Below are positions 36,544 through 48,816 of a DNA stretch of 64,000 bases, piece by piece. How positions within the stretch are numbered: the stretch's first letter is position 1; each line of letters starts with the position of its first letter. A program made the position numbers and the translations under genes. The notes under the pieces were generated by a model. The model searched no databases. It was not told the DNA's origin and saw nothing but the letters and a program-made list of their open reading frames with translations. This stretch comes from Amaranthus tricolor (lineage: Eukaryota; Streptophyta; Magnoliopsida; Caryophyllales; Amaranthaceae), in the NCBI RefSeq assembly GCF_026212465.1, contig NC_080048.1:24805160-24869159 (forward strand), written 5' to 3'.

Positions 36544-38254
36544 ATGAAAACACCAAAATCAAGCAAGAAAAATTCTAAATCAGGAAATAAAGCCTCTACA
36601 TCTCACCAAAACATCCAGCCAAAACCCTTAAAAATTGTTCATCCACCCCCATTACTGAACGCTGCACCATCACCATCCCAAGAAACCACTGAAAATGTTG
36701 GAACAAAACGCAAAATATTCTCACCAAAAAGTGAATCATCCTCCAAAGCGGTCAAGCGTTTGAAGCAAGTTGATCCTAACAGTGTTGAAGAGATTGCAAA
36801 GGAAATGTCTGTCGGATTTGGGGTAGATAAGTACTGGTATGACTCTACACACTTTCCTCAATTTCATACTATTTTAAAATTTCAAGAATGGGAGGTTTTG
36901 ATGACTGAGTATAGTTGTAATCCCATTTTCCCAAACATTATGCGAGAGTTTATTTCAAACTTCTCCAATGAATGTGGAATGTGTTTTAGTATGGTTAGGA
37001 ACATGAAATTAGAGTTTAACAGCGCTTTGTTGGCAGAATGGTTCAATATTCCGAATGTTGGTTTTGATACATACTGTGTTGGTACTAAGATAGTTTTTTT
37101 CTAGAATAAATGAAAAAACGATTTTTAAGTTTTTAGGGGTTGAACAAAAAAGGGGTAAAATCAATCACAATGTCTTGTCTCCATTGCATAAATTACTCTA
37201 TAATGTAGCACGAAGATTCATCTTGCCCCGAAACTCTAAGAGGAGTGAGTTGAGTCTACGTGATGCAACTTTGATTTATTGCATGGACAATCAAATAAAA
37301 ATAAATTTTCCATCTTTGATGATATCACATTTATCTAACTGCATTGAGAAGAAGAATGTTGTGGGCTATGGTGGGCTGTTGACATGGATTTTTCGTAAGC
37401 TTGGGGTACCATTGGATGGGCTGGAGTTCCCAATGGGTCCCAATATGAAAATTGGTGCACGGTGTCTGAAAAATCTGCATCTCAAATTAAATGATGAAGG
37501 GGTGTTAATAAATGAATCAGAAGAAGTAATTGATGTAGGTTCTGATGAGGAGGAAATGGAGGAAGAAGAAGAAGAAATTGAAAAAGAAGTAAAAATAAAG
37601 AAAGAAAAAGGAGAAGAAAAAGAAGAAGAAAAAGAAAAAGAAAAAGAAAAAGATGAAGAAGTAGAGGAGGAAGAACAAGGGCCTGTTCCCACTGAAGAAG
37701 GGGAACAGGAGGAGGGGACAAGAACAGAGGGGGAACAAGGAGAGGAAGAAGCTTTAGGAGAAGAAGTGCCTCATGATCTCTGTCATGATTCCAGTGATGA
37801 AGAGGTTGTGATTGCCTTAAGGAGGAAGGGTAAAGCTATTCAAAGGAAGAGTAGGAGGCTTGCTTCAAAACAAAAGGCTGTAACGGTTGATGATATCACT
37901 TCTGAAACCATTCCTGAGCCTACTTCAAACGAACCTCTCTCACCCAAGCCAACCACTCCACCACCAAATCAAACTTCATCACCACCTCCATCACCTACTC
38001 ACTTTACACCACCACCATTTCCATCATCTCCTGGTATTGGTTGTGCTGATCCTATTCCTACAGCATCTTCACATTATGTTCTCTCCAAGCTTAATGATCT
38101 ACAGTCTCAATTCAGTGCTTTTCAAGATGAAGTTCGTGTCTCACTCGCTTCAATTGTTGATCAACTGACCATGATGGAGAATCGTCTTGGTGCAAAGTTG
38201 GATACAGTAGAAGTGCAGACCAAATATGTGGATGAAGAAGAGACTGCCCCTTGA
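36544..38254 (+). pseudogene. Sirevirus third ORF (env-like / plant transposon protein)
   Basis: The ORF starts with a serine/lysine-rich N-terminus (MKTPKSSKKNSKSG). A globular domain (36780-37480) follows with YWYDSTHFPQF, IMREFISNF, EWFNIPNVGF and LLYNVARRFILPR; this resembles the domain annotated as a putative plant transposon protein (Transposase_32-like). Then come a long glutamate/lysine tract (37540-37760), a proline/serine-rich stretch and a C-terminal coiled-coil-like segment (38070-38230). No signal peptide or hydrophobic fusion or anchor segment is visible, so the name env-like rests only on position. A one-base expansion of a T run near 37095 shifts the frame. About 570 codons in all. 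Confidence 0.8.
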
Positions 38255-39019
38255 ACCCTCTCCCTATTTTTTTTAAGATTTGAATGGATGTTACATTTCA
38301 CAAACAATCTCACCTTTTACTTTGTACCATCTGGGGTACATTGTTGTTGTAATGTTGAACAATTGCTACTTTTCTTTCTTTGCTTTTATTAATGGTCTGT
38401 GACAACTCACTATATGCAGGTTTGATTTTTATTCATGGCACTTACTTTTATTATTGTTTCTTGCTTTCATCACTAACAAATCTATATGGTTTGTGCTGAG
38501 GTTTGATAACCCCTAATTCTTTTTGATTGATGACAAAAGGGGGAAGATTATGCACAAACTTAAGAAGAGCAGTGAATACACAGTAACATATCTTGGTTGA
38601 TTTATATTGTTTCTTATTGATGATAATGTGCTGAGTTTATGCTAGCTTAAATGATTATCTGTGTTTTCAAGTTGATGGATATTTACTTGTTTTTGTAAAT
38701 TTGTTTTCAAGTTGTTTTTGGTTGAAAATACTTAATAATTTGTGTTAGTTTTATTATGTTAGTTTAATTATGTCAGTTTAATTAATTTTAGTTTATTTCA
38801 TTTAAGTTTTAGATTAATTAATTTTGAAAATTTTTAAACATATTTGATATTACGGAGTAAATTGTTTTATTGTGAATGCTTGGTAAATTATATTTTAACG
38901 AGTTAATTTGCTAAGTTATTTAGAGTTGCTTTAATCTCTAGTATGCTCTAAGAATTTTGTTTTGCTCTATTTTACTTAAGTTTGTTTATAAAGTTTGTCC
39001 TCATCAAAAAGGGGGAATT
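38255..39019 (+). other. Region between the env-like ORF and 3' LTR
   Basis: No gene. It holds two polypurine tracts, ACAAAAGGGGGAAG at 38533 and CAAAAAGGGGGAA at 39005. The 38500-38590 block is recognisably similar to 63740-63820 in the second Sirevirus. Confidence 0.7.
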
Positions 39020-40222
39020 TGTTGGCCTCTTAAGGTTTTGATGATGACTTCACTTTTAAATAAACAAACATATTTTTAGAGATTGTTTTGTAGGTATATA
39101 TCCGATTTAGTTTGAATCGTTGATGAAGCCTATGACTTGGTTCGTGGAAGATGTACATGTCTTAATATGTCCAAGATGTTAGATAAGTGTTATAATGTTC
39201 AAAGTAGACGTACAGTCTACTGTTCCTAAAATGAACATTCTGACTGAAGTTGAAGCTGGAGACAGTACGCTGTTCCTACGTAGCAGGTCTGGAGAATAAC
39301 ATCGACTGGAAAATTGCGAATTAATTATTTTCTGTTTTTAAGTTCATGTAATGGTTTTGAATTAATTTAATTGCTTAAATTAATTAGTAAGTTAATTGGC
39401 TAATCTATTTTTAGGTTTTCTAAAAATAGCCCAAGACTTTTTCTTAATTAGATTTAGATCTCCTATTTTTTAGAATCTTACGTTTTTAACTCCTATGCTA
39501 TTTTAAGCATAAGGAAACTGATTTTCTCTTTGAGCAAATGACAGCCGGTCATTTATTTTTGTGGTAATTCCACTATCCGTTTGTTTTGAGAACGTGGATG
39601 ATAGTGGGAGGTGTGCCTGAGGTAACTGTTGTCTGTTCCCTGTATAAATAAGAGGAACTTTGCTCCAACCGTGTATCCATCCAAGAGGATCCATGAGTGT
39701 CCATTAAAGGGAGATCATCTTAAGAAAAATATTTTTCAGTTTTCCAATGCCAATTAATTTATTATATTTTTCTTAAGTAATTATTTTAATTTTTATCCTC
39801 TTGAGAATTGGCCTTGTAAGGGTTAATGAGTGTTTTGTTGTAATTAGACTTGTGGGAAGTCTAAGGGAATAGAGAAGAGAAACGTGAGAAGAGAAAGAGA
39901 AGGAGAAAGTAGAGAAAGAGAATTAGGCCTAGAGTAGAGAAGCTTCAAGTGAAGCAAACATTGTTTTGTGTAATTGTAATTGATTGCCTAAACATAGTGA
40001 GAATTTTGAAATCCCGGAGGTCGTGGTTTTTCATTCTTATTAGGCCAAGAAGGTTTCCACGTAAAATCTTTGTCTCCTTTTATTTCTTGCTTCTTAAGTT
40101 TAAGATTTATTTTGTTTGTTAAAATTCCGCAAGTTAGAGCAAAAACGTAGTACAACTCAATACACAACAATTCACCCCCCCCCCCCTCTTGTTGCATTTG
40201 ATTATCTCTTCATATTCCAACA
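39020..40222 (+). repeat. 3' LTR of the Sirevirus
   Basis: 1203 bp, nearly identical to 29696-30899, followed by the target duplication ATAGA. Confidence 0.95.
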
Positions 40223-40227
40223 ATAGA

Positions 40228-41660
40228 TGTCAGTTTGACTTCAGATGATTCTATTAGCCAAAGTCAACCAAATTCACATGAGGAAACATTAACACAACCA
40301 ACAACAAACTCCAATACAATAATCAATTGGTCACAAGAAAGAATTGACAATACAAACCAAAAAGTTAATCGTACAACAATTAACTTGTTTGTGTAAAGAA
40401 CCAGATAAACATTTGCCATGGGGTTCCATCAAAACAATTGCATTGCAACATAATACATCTAGGTGGACTGCAGCAAAGACTTTGGGAATCATCTAAAACA
40501 GCAATGCAAAATGGTATTGTTGTTGATGTTAATAATAGAAAAAATGGAGAGAGTTGGTAGGAAACCAAGAGTGTTGGACATGAATCTGCTTAATGTTGTT
40601 CTCATTGAAAAGATGACCACAATTAGAGCAATGGCAAGTGCATTAGGCATTGGACATTCACTAGTTTATAGAATGATAAAATTAGGTAATATTAGAGCAC
40701 ATACAAATTCAGTTAAACCAAAACTTCCTCATGACCACTAAGGAGACTTAATTTTATTTTATCCCAAATAATACCACCTACTATAAACACCTCACCAAAG
40801 GTTACTTTGATGTACAATGTTGTTCACATCGATGAAAAATGGTTCTACATGACTAGGGAAACACAAAGGTACTATTTATTCTCTTTGGAAGAGAAAGAAC
40901 CATATAAGTGTGCAAAATAAAAATTTTATTGGTAAAGTAATGTTTATAGCAACTGTTGCAAGACCTCAAATTAATGCTAAGGGAGAAGTGTTGTTGGATG
41001 AGAAAATATGAATTTTTCCACTCACGGTGACATATTATGCAATTAGAAGGTCAGAAAAAAGACCAGCTGGGACACCACAACTAAGAGCAATAACAAAAGT
41101 TACATGGGATGTCATTTGGGATAAACTGATCAATGGAGTTCAACTAGCAATCAAATCCAAATGGCTAGCCAATGTTGTCAAAGATATTTGGATTCAGCAA
41201 GACAATGCCAAGCCACATATTTTAACAAATGACCAATCATTCAACGAAGCAACTAATAAAGATGGATTTTATATGAGACTGGTTCATCAACCGGCATCTC
41301 ATCCAGATATGAACATCTTAGATTTGGGTTTTTTTAGTGCACTACAATCAAATCAATTCAAGTCATTCCCAAAAGACCTCTAAGATTTGATCAAGGCGAT
41401 CAATGATGCATATGACACTTTTGAACCAAAAATTTTGAATCACGCATGGATAAAATATCAATTATGCTTGCTAGAGGAGTTAAAAGTTAGAGGTAGTAAT
41501 AATTACTAGAATCTACACGTTGGAAAACAATGATTGAACAGGTTGGGTATATTGCCAAGACAACTAGAAGTTCCTCCTGAATTTATAGGTGCAACACATC
41601 AATTTTTATCTCATGGTATAATTATTCTGAATGTTCTTCCACAACAAGAAGATTAAAAGT
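40228..41660 (+). pseudogene. Plant mariner-like transposase, 3' part
   Basis: The frame continues from 29695: an acidic/asparagine-rich N-terminal part, then a helix-turn-helix region (TTIRAMASALGIGHSLVYRMI, 40610-40680) followed by GNIRAHTNSVKP. The catalytic region has DEKWFYMTRETQRYY (first Asp near 40831), KVMFIATVARP, WIQQDNAKPH (second Asp near 41200) and MNILDLGFFSALQS (third Asp near 41320). There are 39 residues between the second and third Asp, the DD39D signature of plant mariner-like elements. Stops and frameshifts near 40400, 40480-40550, 40739 and 41010 disable it. No matching 3' terminal inverted repeat was found before 42252. Confidence 0.85.
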
Positions 41661-42252
41661 AATTATCAATATGAAATGTGTATTTTTTGTAGAGATGGAT
41701 TAACACCCTCTTATTTTTGGATCACAAGAATTGTCTAACTTTATTTAAGTAGACATTTTGTAAATCATTACAACATTTTGTAGACATGGATCAATATTTT
41801 TTAAAGGAAAGATACATCTAAGACAACATTTTGTAAACATGAACCAACTTATAAGTATCAATCACAATGAACTTATGCACAGCTCTTCATTTAGTCATTG
41901 AGGTCATTTTACACACAAAAAATTAATCAAGTTAAATATCATTCATCATTCCAAGTTTCACTTATGTACGTTTATATATCTCTTAGAATTAAGGTTTAGC
42001 ATCATTTGAAATTGCACAAAAGTAACTATTTCAGCCTCATCTTAGTACTTGAAAAGGCATTGAGTTAAAAAAAATTATCCATTGCCAAATCAGTAATATT
42101 ATTTAGTTTTAGCCTCGTACCAAGTAATTGGTGTGGCAATGAAACAACATCAAATAGCAAGTTATACATATGTTAATATCTCATGCTCATGTCAAGTAAT
42201 CTATGAGGGCAATAAAACAGTTTATAATATACACATTTCATCAGACGAATAC
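41661..42252. other. 3' flank of the mariner-like element
   Basis: AT-rich, no frame. The phrase ACATTTTGTA recurs near 41750, 41770 and 41825. Confidence 0.45.
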
Positions 42253-42377
42253 TGTAGCAGGAGCGGCACTCTCGATACATAATTAACTTAATAATTATAC
42301 TTAAGATAAATAATGCGGAAGTGTAAAACGCCGAACTGCTAAAAACCATTTAAAGTAAAATCGTTCAAAACATAAGT

Positions 42378-42464
<87 letters not shown>

Positions 42465-44936
42465 TACAACTGAGAAAATATAAAATAAGGTTTACTTAAA
42501 TACGATAAAAAAAACATAAGTACAATATAGTCATCAAGTAAAATCATTGAAGCTAAGTCCTCGATAAAATAATTAAAGTTGCGGCCTGGATCGAAACCTT
42601 AGCTAAATTTTCCTGCAAAATACTGTCATCCATAATACGGATGACAGCCGATTAAATCGGTCAGCGATAAAGCCGAGTACAATTTTCTCAACAAGCTTAT
42701 GATGCGATAGTTAAATCATGCTTACAAAATAATCATCAAGCACAATATAGAAGGTTATTACTCATTATTGACCTTTACTAAGCGATTAAGTTACATTCTC
42801 AATACTTGCAGAAGTTCATTACTGCTACTAAATACTTGGTAATCTTAATGCTTATTTAATCAAATTCAATTAAGCCTCATAACTTTACCATCATAGCACA
42901 TCACAAGATCACAACAATAATGACAACTGATATATGTAAGGGTCTGGTTAGGTGAGGACCGTATTCCTAAACCCTAACTGTGGTGGGAGTCGTCACTCTT
43001 CTCAATACTGTTATGCTCGAGACTTCACAGGATGGGTTTTTCTCGGACTCCCTGTCTGACACCGCATTTTACGTGCCGGCTAACACGGACGCTGGGATTT
43101 TACATGCCGGTCCATGGTTCGACGTTACCTTACTATCAGAGTCATACAATCAATATCATGCAATATCGAACAAGACTCTAAACCGAAATAGTTTACATTC
43201 TCATAAGTCAAACTGGCACTAGTCAAAATTTTGACAATTCTACCCTTTTAATAGAAACAAATTACTAGTATTTAATAAATTAATATTAACTAAAAAACAA
43301 ATTTTCGTAGCTATAATAAGATTCATGAGGCTAAAATAAGTCATTATTATGTCATAAATAATCATAAAAGTCAAGAGTAATATTAATAACGTATTTTATC
43401 AAATCATCAGTAAAATAGTAAAACGGATCTATCATAACTATAAAAAAACATAATCCGACAAGTTATTAAAAGTCCAAAATCTAAATGAAATGAGTTTTCT
43501 AGAAAAACAACGCTAAGCATTTTAACAAATTTGTTTGACTATTTTACCAATAAACCGACTAAAAATTTATCAAAACACCAAGATGATATAGAATCATTTT
43601 AAACAAATAAGTTTATTTAACTAGTAAAATTTATATATATCTATATTATCATATTAATCAAAAATTTCCATATATATGACTTTTTTTCGAGTGTTCCAAA
43701 AGTATTATTGTTTTGACGAAAATATCACTAAACTGGATATAACTTTAATATTACCAAGTAAAGTTTAAATGACTAAAATAAAATCATATTGATCATGCTT
43801 TTATATTATCGAGTAACCATAAATAAATATCACATAATGAGAGAGTTAAGAAAATGTGTACCATTTTCCTTCGAAGGTGGTGCTAAACCAAGTAAGAGAA
43901 TAATAATAGGAAAATAAGAACTTAAGGAAATAAGCTCTAAAAGAAAGTCTTCAAGGTTCCAAGCTTCAAAGAAATAGATCTTCAATTACCCAAAAGAAAA
44001 TGATATCCAGGCTCCAAAAGATAATACTTGACTTTTTAAAAGTTGATGATTATTGGCTTAAGAAGTGATAAGATCAAGCTCCATCTTCATTTGATTCTTC
44101 AACAAATAAAAAGGGTATAGAGTTAGTAAGATGTTAATGAAGTGAAGATATAAGAAAGAATGGTAGAAAGATTTGATGATAGGGATGCAAGTGATCTCAT
44201 GGCTAAGGAGGGGTATTTATAATGAGTTTTGGGCAACTTTTTAGTTCATAAGATTGTATGAAAAAGAAGATTAACTTGTGTAAGTGATTTAGAGTGTGTA
44301 AGTGAATGTGTAAGAGTTAGAGTGTGTAAGTGGATGTGTAAGAATTTGGAGTGTAGAAGAAGGTTAACTTGTGTAAGGAAATGGTGATAGCTTGTGTAAG
44401 TGATGAACATTATGGATTGATGTAGAAAATATTTTGATTCATCAAATTTTTGTTCTAGTTTATGCTAGTGAAATGTTTTAGATTAATTGCAAAGTATGAT
44501 TAAGGTTTGATTATGAAAATATAATAGTTACTTTAAAAATTTTAGTTAAAACTATACTTAAAGTTAATAAGAAAAATATAGTTAATTTTTAGGTATAAAA
44601 TAATTAAATCGAAGTTGTAAAGTTAAAATGATAAGTAGTAAAGTTAGTTTAAGGAAACGAAATTGAAACGTAACGTTTTAATAAAACCATAAATATAATA
44701 TTAAAATTTTACTTTTCGTAGTATAAAATAATAAAATAATATTTTAGTGCTTATAAAGAAATTTAAGAATATATATATATTTTTAAGTTTAATATTTGGA
44801 AGAAATTACAAAAATCGGAATAAGGTTTAGGAATTAAAGGTGATTTGAATTAGATAACCAAAGGATTAGGAATTCGAAAACAAATTTCGGAATAATTAAT
44901 CGGAAGATTAAGATTAAGAAATTTGAGCCTGTTACA
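42253..44936 (-). mobile_element. 2.7-kb solo LTR with intact target duplication
   Basis: The minus strand runs from TGTAACAGG at 44936 to CCTGCTACA at 42253, so ends are TG...CA with a nine-base inverted match. AATAC flanks both sides (42248-42252 and 44937-44941). A TATA box in minus orientation lies near 44212-44226. There is no gag or pol and no primer site, and a relative stands at 10613-12197. Size and ends suit an LTR left by recombination of a large LTR retrotransposon, possibly Ty3/gypsy, but the lineage cannot be told without internal sequence. Confidence 0.8.
42380..42462. repeat. TA microsatellite (about 83 bp)
   Basis: Uninterrupted TA dinucleotides inside the solo LTR; absent from the relative at 10613-12197. 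Confidence 0.95.
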
Positions 44937-44941
44937 AATAC

Positions 44942-45420
44942 TAATCATCATTAAGAAACTAGATAGGTATGGAACACAAAGCATAGCATAGCCAACAAGA
45001 CAACATTTTTCATCAACATAAACATCATCATAAATAAATACTATAAGAGTTAGCTCATGTGTGAAGATCATAAATAAATACTATAAGTAAAAGTTAGCTC
45101 ATGTGTGAAGCTCATGTGTGAAGACCAAGGATTGTCATCTTGCGCAGCCGCTTTGTTTGAGTTTCCACCTTCGAAAATGATGATCAATCCTCCTTATTGG
45201 GTAAACCGTAGTAAGAAGATGGGGGTTATGGTTCAGGACTATCAAGAGCAGTTAATTCCCCACAATTAAGATAATAATGGTCATACCACGAAGCAAAGAT
45301 ATTGTCATATTTGATATTTTCTCTTTGGACATGCCGAGAAATTTTTCCTTTTATCCATCTTCAAAGGCAACCAAGAAATGTATTTTTATGTAGCAACAAA
45401 AAAGTACAGAGGAAGTAGCT
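44942..45420. other. No gene seen; small local duplication
   Basis: The phrase ATAAATACTATAAG, followed after a few bases by GTTAGCTCATGTGTGAAG, occurs twice around 45029-45068 and 45072-45105; GCTCATGTGTGAAG occurs a third time at 45109. Confidence 0.6.
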
Positions 45421-46260
45421 AGTATACCAATAAGAACCAAAATCAATACCAATTTACAACATCAATTAGAACAAAATCAAAAACAAACTAATCAGATCCA
45501 AACAAAGGTAAAATACTTCCAATTTAAACCGAATAGATGAAACCCAAATCATTAAAAAATTATTTAAACTAAATCAAAAAACTCAGAACAAAATAGAACA
45601 AACTCAAATCAACAAAAAATTAACTTTAAAATAGATCAAAATAATCAAAAATAAATTTAACAACATGCAAGCCGTAAATGGAAAAAAATAAAAACAAAAT
45701 AATCAGACCCAAAAAAAAGTAACATACTTCCAATTTAAACCGAATAGATCAAACCCAAATCACAACAAAAAATTAACTTAAACTAAATAAAAAAAATCAG
45801 AACAAAATAGAGCAAACTCATATCACAAAAAATTAACTTTAAAATATATCACAATAATCAAAAAATAAATTTAAAAACATGCAAGCCATAAATCGGAATA
45901 AATACAAACTAAAACAGATTAAAAAAATCAGAACTTCCAATTTATTTTTTAACTAAACCGAAAAAATCAGAACAAATAAATTTAAGACACTTCCAATTAC
46001 GTTGATATACTTCCAATTTACGAAGTAATTCTATTTTTTTAATAACAAAAAAACCAAAATAAAAACATCAAATACAAACAAAAGTAACATAATTCTAATT
46101 CAAACCTACATCACAAAAAAAATTAACTTAAACTAAATCAGAAAAATCAGAACAAAATAGAACAAACTCAAATCACAAAAAACATTAACTTTATAATAGA
46201 TCAAAATAATCAGAACAAGATCATACCAAATCAGAACAAAGGAAAAATTTATACTGAATC
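45420..46260. repeat. AT-rich tandem repeat, period about 210 bp
   Basis: TACTTCCAATTTAAACCGAA begins near 45512 and near 45723. Each is followed by phrases of the type AACCCAAATCA, AAAATTAACTTWAAACTAAAT and GAACAAAATAGAACAAACTC. A third, more degenerate copy covers 45985-46210. No coding frame is seen. Confidence 0.75.
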
Positions 46261-46507
46261 AAAATAATTTTGACATACCAAATCATGATTAAAATTGATC
46301 AAAGCCAAGAGTAGAAAAATACAAAAAACCATACCAGATGATTGAGAGGATCACGAACATAAAGACCCTCAAAAACCCAGATAGTATGTAAAATCAAATA
46401 ACAAACCAAAGCAAATCAAAACCCCATATCTCGAATTACTTTGATTTTTTCAATGAGTTTCAAGGCAAATGAAGAACCTAGATCTCATGCAAAATCAGAT
46501 AATAGTT

Positions 46508-46545
46508 AGAGAGAGAGAGAGAGAGAGAGAGAGTGAGAGAGGGGG
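46508..46545. repeat. GA microsatellite and poly-G
   Basis: GA units run from 46508 to 46534, then GTGAGAGAGGGGGGG. Confidence 0.9.
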
Positions 46546-46585
46546 GGAACGACTGTTTGATTTAAGGTTTAGGAATGGTGGGTGA

Positions 46586-46600
46586 GTGAGTTTATATAGG
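46586..46600 (-). promoter_or_regulatory. Promoter-like stretch without a gene
   Basis: On the minus strand CCCTATATAAACTC is followed about 60 bases later by a CT-rich leader containing the TC microsatellite, and by leader-like sequence to about 46330. It has the look of a plant promoter and 5' untranslated exon, but no reading frame follows. It could be captured by the surrounding repeat. Confidence 0.3.
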
Positions 46601-46763
46601 GGGTGTGATTTTCGGGGTTGCAAATGCATGGCTTGGATCGCAAATCAAAGCATTTGACGGTTTAGATCATATTTCACAATTTATTTTGGGCTGTTGGGAG
46701 GGTTGGAATTGAATGGGAGAATAGATAAGGGGTTGAAATTGAATGAAAGAATAAATAGGGATA

Positions 46764-46963
46764 TGAAAGAATAAAAAGTAGTATAGAAAATAAACTTATA
46801 TCAATTTATCTTAGCTTCTATTAGATTCACTTACAAAGCATTGTGGAACTTGCACTTATATACAGTGCAAGATGATAAATGTATACAAAAGTGTTACTGT
46901 TAAAAGGGATAGGATAACTCTCAACTCTATGCATTCAATTGTCTTGTCCCATCAATCACAATA
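46764..46963 (-). repeat. 3' LTR of the 46.8-53.5 kb copia
   Basis: 200 bp. Relative to the 5' LTR it has about eight substitutions and a 20-base extra stretch near 46862-46885. Confidence 0.85.
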
Positions 46964-47124
46964 CTCCCCCTTGAATGCATTACATATATGTGGAAATTTT
47001 ATTATGATATTCATAATCTTAAAACTGTCTCATTAAAAACCTTTATCAGAAAAAAAAACCCAGTAGGATAAAAAAACTGATCAAAGGAAAAAAGAATACA
47101 GTGAGCATATTTGTCCCCCTTAAG

Positions 47125-48816
47125 TTAACATATGTCTCGAAATTGGCGCATCCCAATCTTGCGTACCAAATATTCGAATTGCTTTGACGGGAGTGACTTT
47201 GTGAAAAAATCAGCAGGGTTTTCACAGGATTGAATTTCTTGGACTTTCATCTTTTTATCTCTCTGTAGATCATGTGCGAAGAATAATTTTGGTGACAAGT
47301 GTTTTGTTCTGTCTCCTCTAATGTATCCTTCTCTGACTTGATTGATACATGCATCATTATCTTCATAAACTGTAGTTGGTGCCCTAGTTGTATCGTTTAA
47401 ACCACAATCCTTTTGGAGTTGGCCGATCATGGACCTCAACCATACACATTCTCGGCTTGCTTCATATAAAGCTATCAGTTTTGCATGATTTGAGGATGTA
47501 GCCGTTAGTGTTTGTTTTGTTGATTTCCCAGATATTACGGTTCCTGCATATGTAAATACATATCCAGTTTGTGACTTGGCCGTATGTGGATCAGATAGAT
47601 ACCCTACATCAGCATACCCAGTGAGTATGACATCATTTCCTGACTGGAAAAATAATACATATCCAGTTTGTGACTTGGCCGTTAGGTATCGAAATAGATG
47701 TTTTATCCCATTCCAATGTCTTTCTGTTGGTTCATTGCTATAGCTAGCTAATAAATTTACAGAAAATGCTATGTCAGGTCTTGTATTATTTGCTAAGTAC
47801 ATTAAAGCACCAATGGCACTCAAGTGTGGCACTTCCGAGCCTAAAATTTCTTTGTCTTCTTCTTGTGGGCGGAATGGATCATCTTTTATATTTAGTGATC
47901 GTACCACCATTGGGGAACTTAGTGGATGAGCCTTGTCCATGTAAAATCGTTTCAAAACTTTCTCAGTATAATTGCTCTGATGTACAAATATTCCACTTTT
48001 CAAATATTCAATTTGTAGACCAAGACAGAATTTAGTTTTTCCTAAATCCTTCATCTCAAATTCTTTCATCAAATATTTAGCTGTTATCTCAATTTCTCTT
48101 GGGGTTCCAATCAGATTTAAGTCATCTACATACACAGCAATTATTACGAAACCAACTTGAGATCGTTTGATGAATACACATGGGCTAATTTGGTTGTTTT
48201 TGAATCCTGCTTTCATAAGATATTCACTCAAACGATTATACCACATTCGCTCAGATTGCTTTAACCCATACAATGATTTCTTTAATTTTATAGAAAACAT
48301 TTTTCTGGGTACATTTTTTATTGGTAAGTTTAGCCCTTCAGGGACCTTCATATAGATGTCTTTGTCGAGTGACCCATATAAATACGCAGTTACGACATCC
48401 ATCAATCGCATGTTTAGACTTTGAGAAACTGTTAAACTTACCAAAAATCTGAGTGTGGTTGCATCAACTACCGGGGAATATGTTTCTTCATAATCAATTC
48501 CTGGCATTTGAGAAAAACCTTGAGCTACAAGTCTTGCCTTGTATCTGAAAATTTCATTTTTCTCATTTCTTTTTCTTACAAATACCCATTTGAAGCCCAC
48601 AGGTTTTATGCCTTTTGGGGTTTGCAAAATTTGCCCAAAAACTTCTCTTTTTTCTAATGATTTTAATTCGGCCTCAATTGCTTCTTTCCATCTTAGCCAA
48701 TCAGGTCTTTTTCTGCATTCATTTATCGATATTGGCTCAAGATCATTTTCAACATTTATTCTTTCAACAGCTACGGAATAAGCAAAGGATTCATTTTGAA
48801 TGATCCCTTTTCGATT
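47125..48816 (-). pseudogene. pol: Copia reverse transcriptase and RNase H
   Basis: The minus strand gives a 500-codon open frame: GFKWVFVRKRNE, KARLVAQGFSQMPGIDYEETYSPV, MRLMDVVTAYLYGSLDKDIYM, SLYGLKQSERMWYNRL, AVYVDDLNLIG (catalytic aspartates present), LGLQIEYL, ALMYLANNTRPDIAF and RNase H from LTGYADVGYLSDPHTAKSQ to ADFFTKSLP. Unusually, the segment just before RNase H, where the family has a short variable RGT-type stretch, carries a second TAKSQTGYV copied from the RNase H motif 99 bases away. A stop near 48816 separates this part from the integrase linker upstream. Confidence 0.92.

Larger units (their letters stand above)
29696..40222 (+). mobile_element. Complete Sirevirus-type Ty1/copia retrotransposon (10.5 kb)
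   Basis: Two LTRs (29696-30899 and 39020-40222) with TG...CA ends bracket gag, pol and a third env-like ORF. The 5-bp duplication ATAGA stands at 29691-29695 and 40223-40227. A primer-binding site (30902-30913) and polypurine tract (39006-39016, with a related copy at 38533-38547) are present. Long LTRs, a gag with a long coiled-coil extension, an ORF after pol and repeated polypurine tracts are features of the plant Sirevirus lineage. The LTRs differ at about 25 positions by eye, near 2%, so insertion was fairly recent. Coding breaks make this copy non-autonomous. Confidence 0.92.

Noticed and set aside
37366..37738. Serine/phenylalanine/leucine-rich minus-strand frames
   Set aside because: Antisense shadows of the glutamate/lysine tract in the Sirevirus third ORF.
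42980..43222. 80-codon plus-strand frame
   Set aside because: Inside the solo LTR, antisense to its transcription direction, with no family motif.
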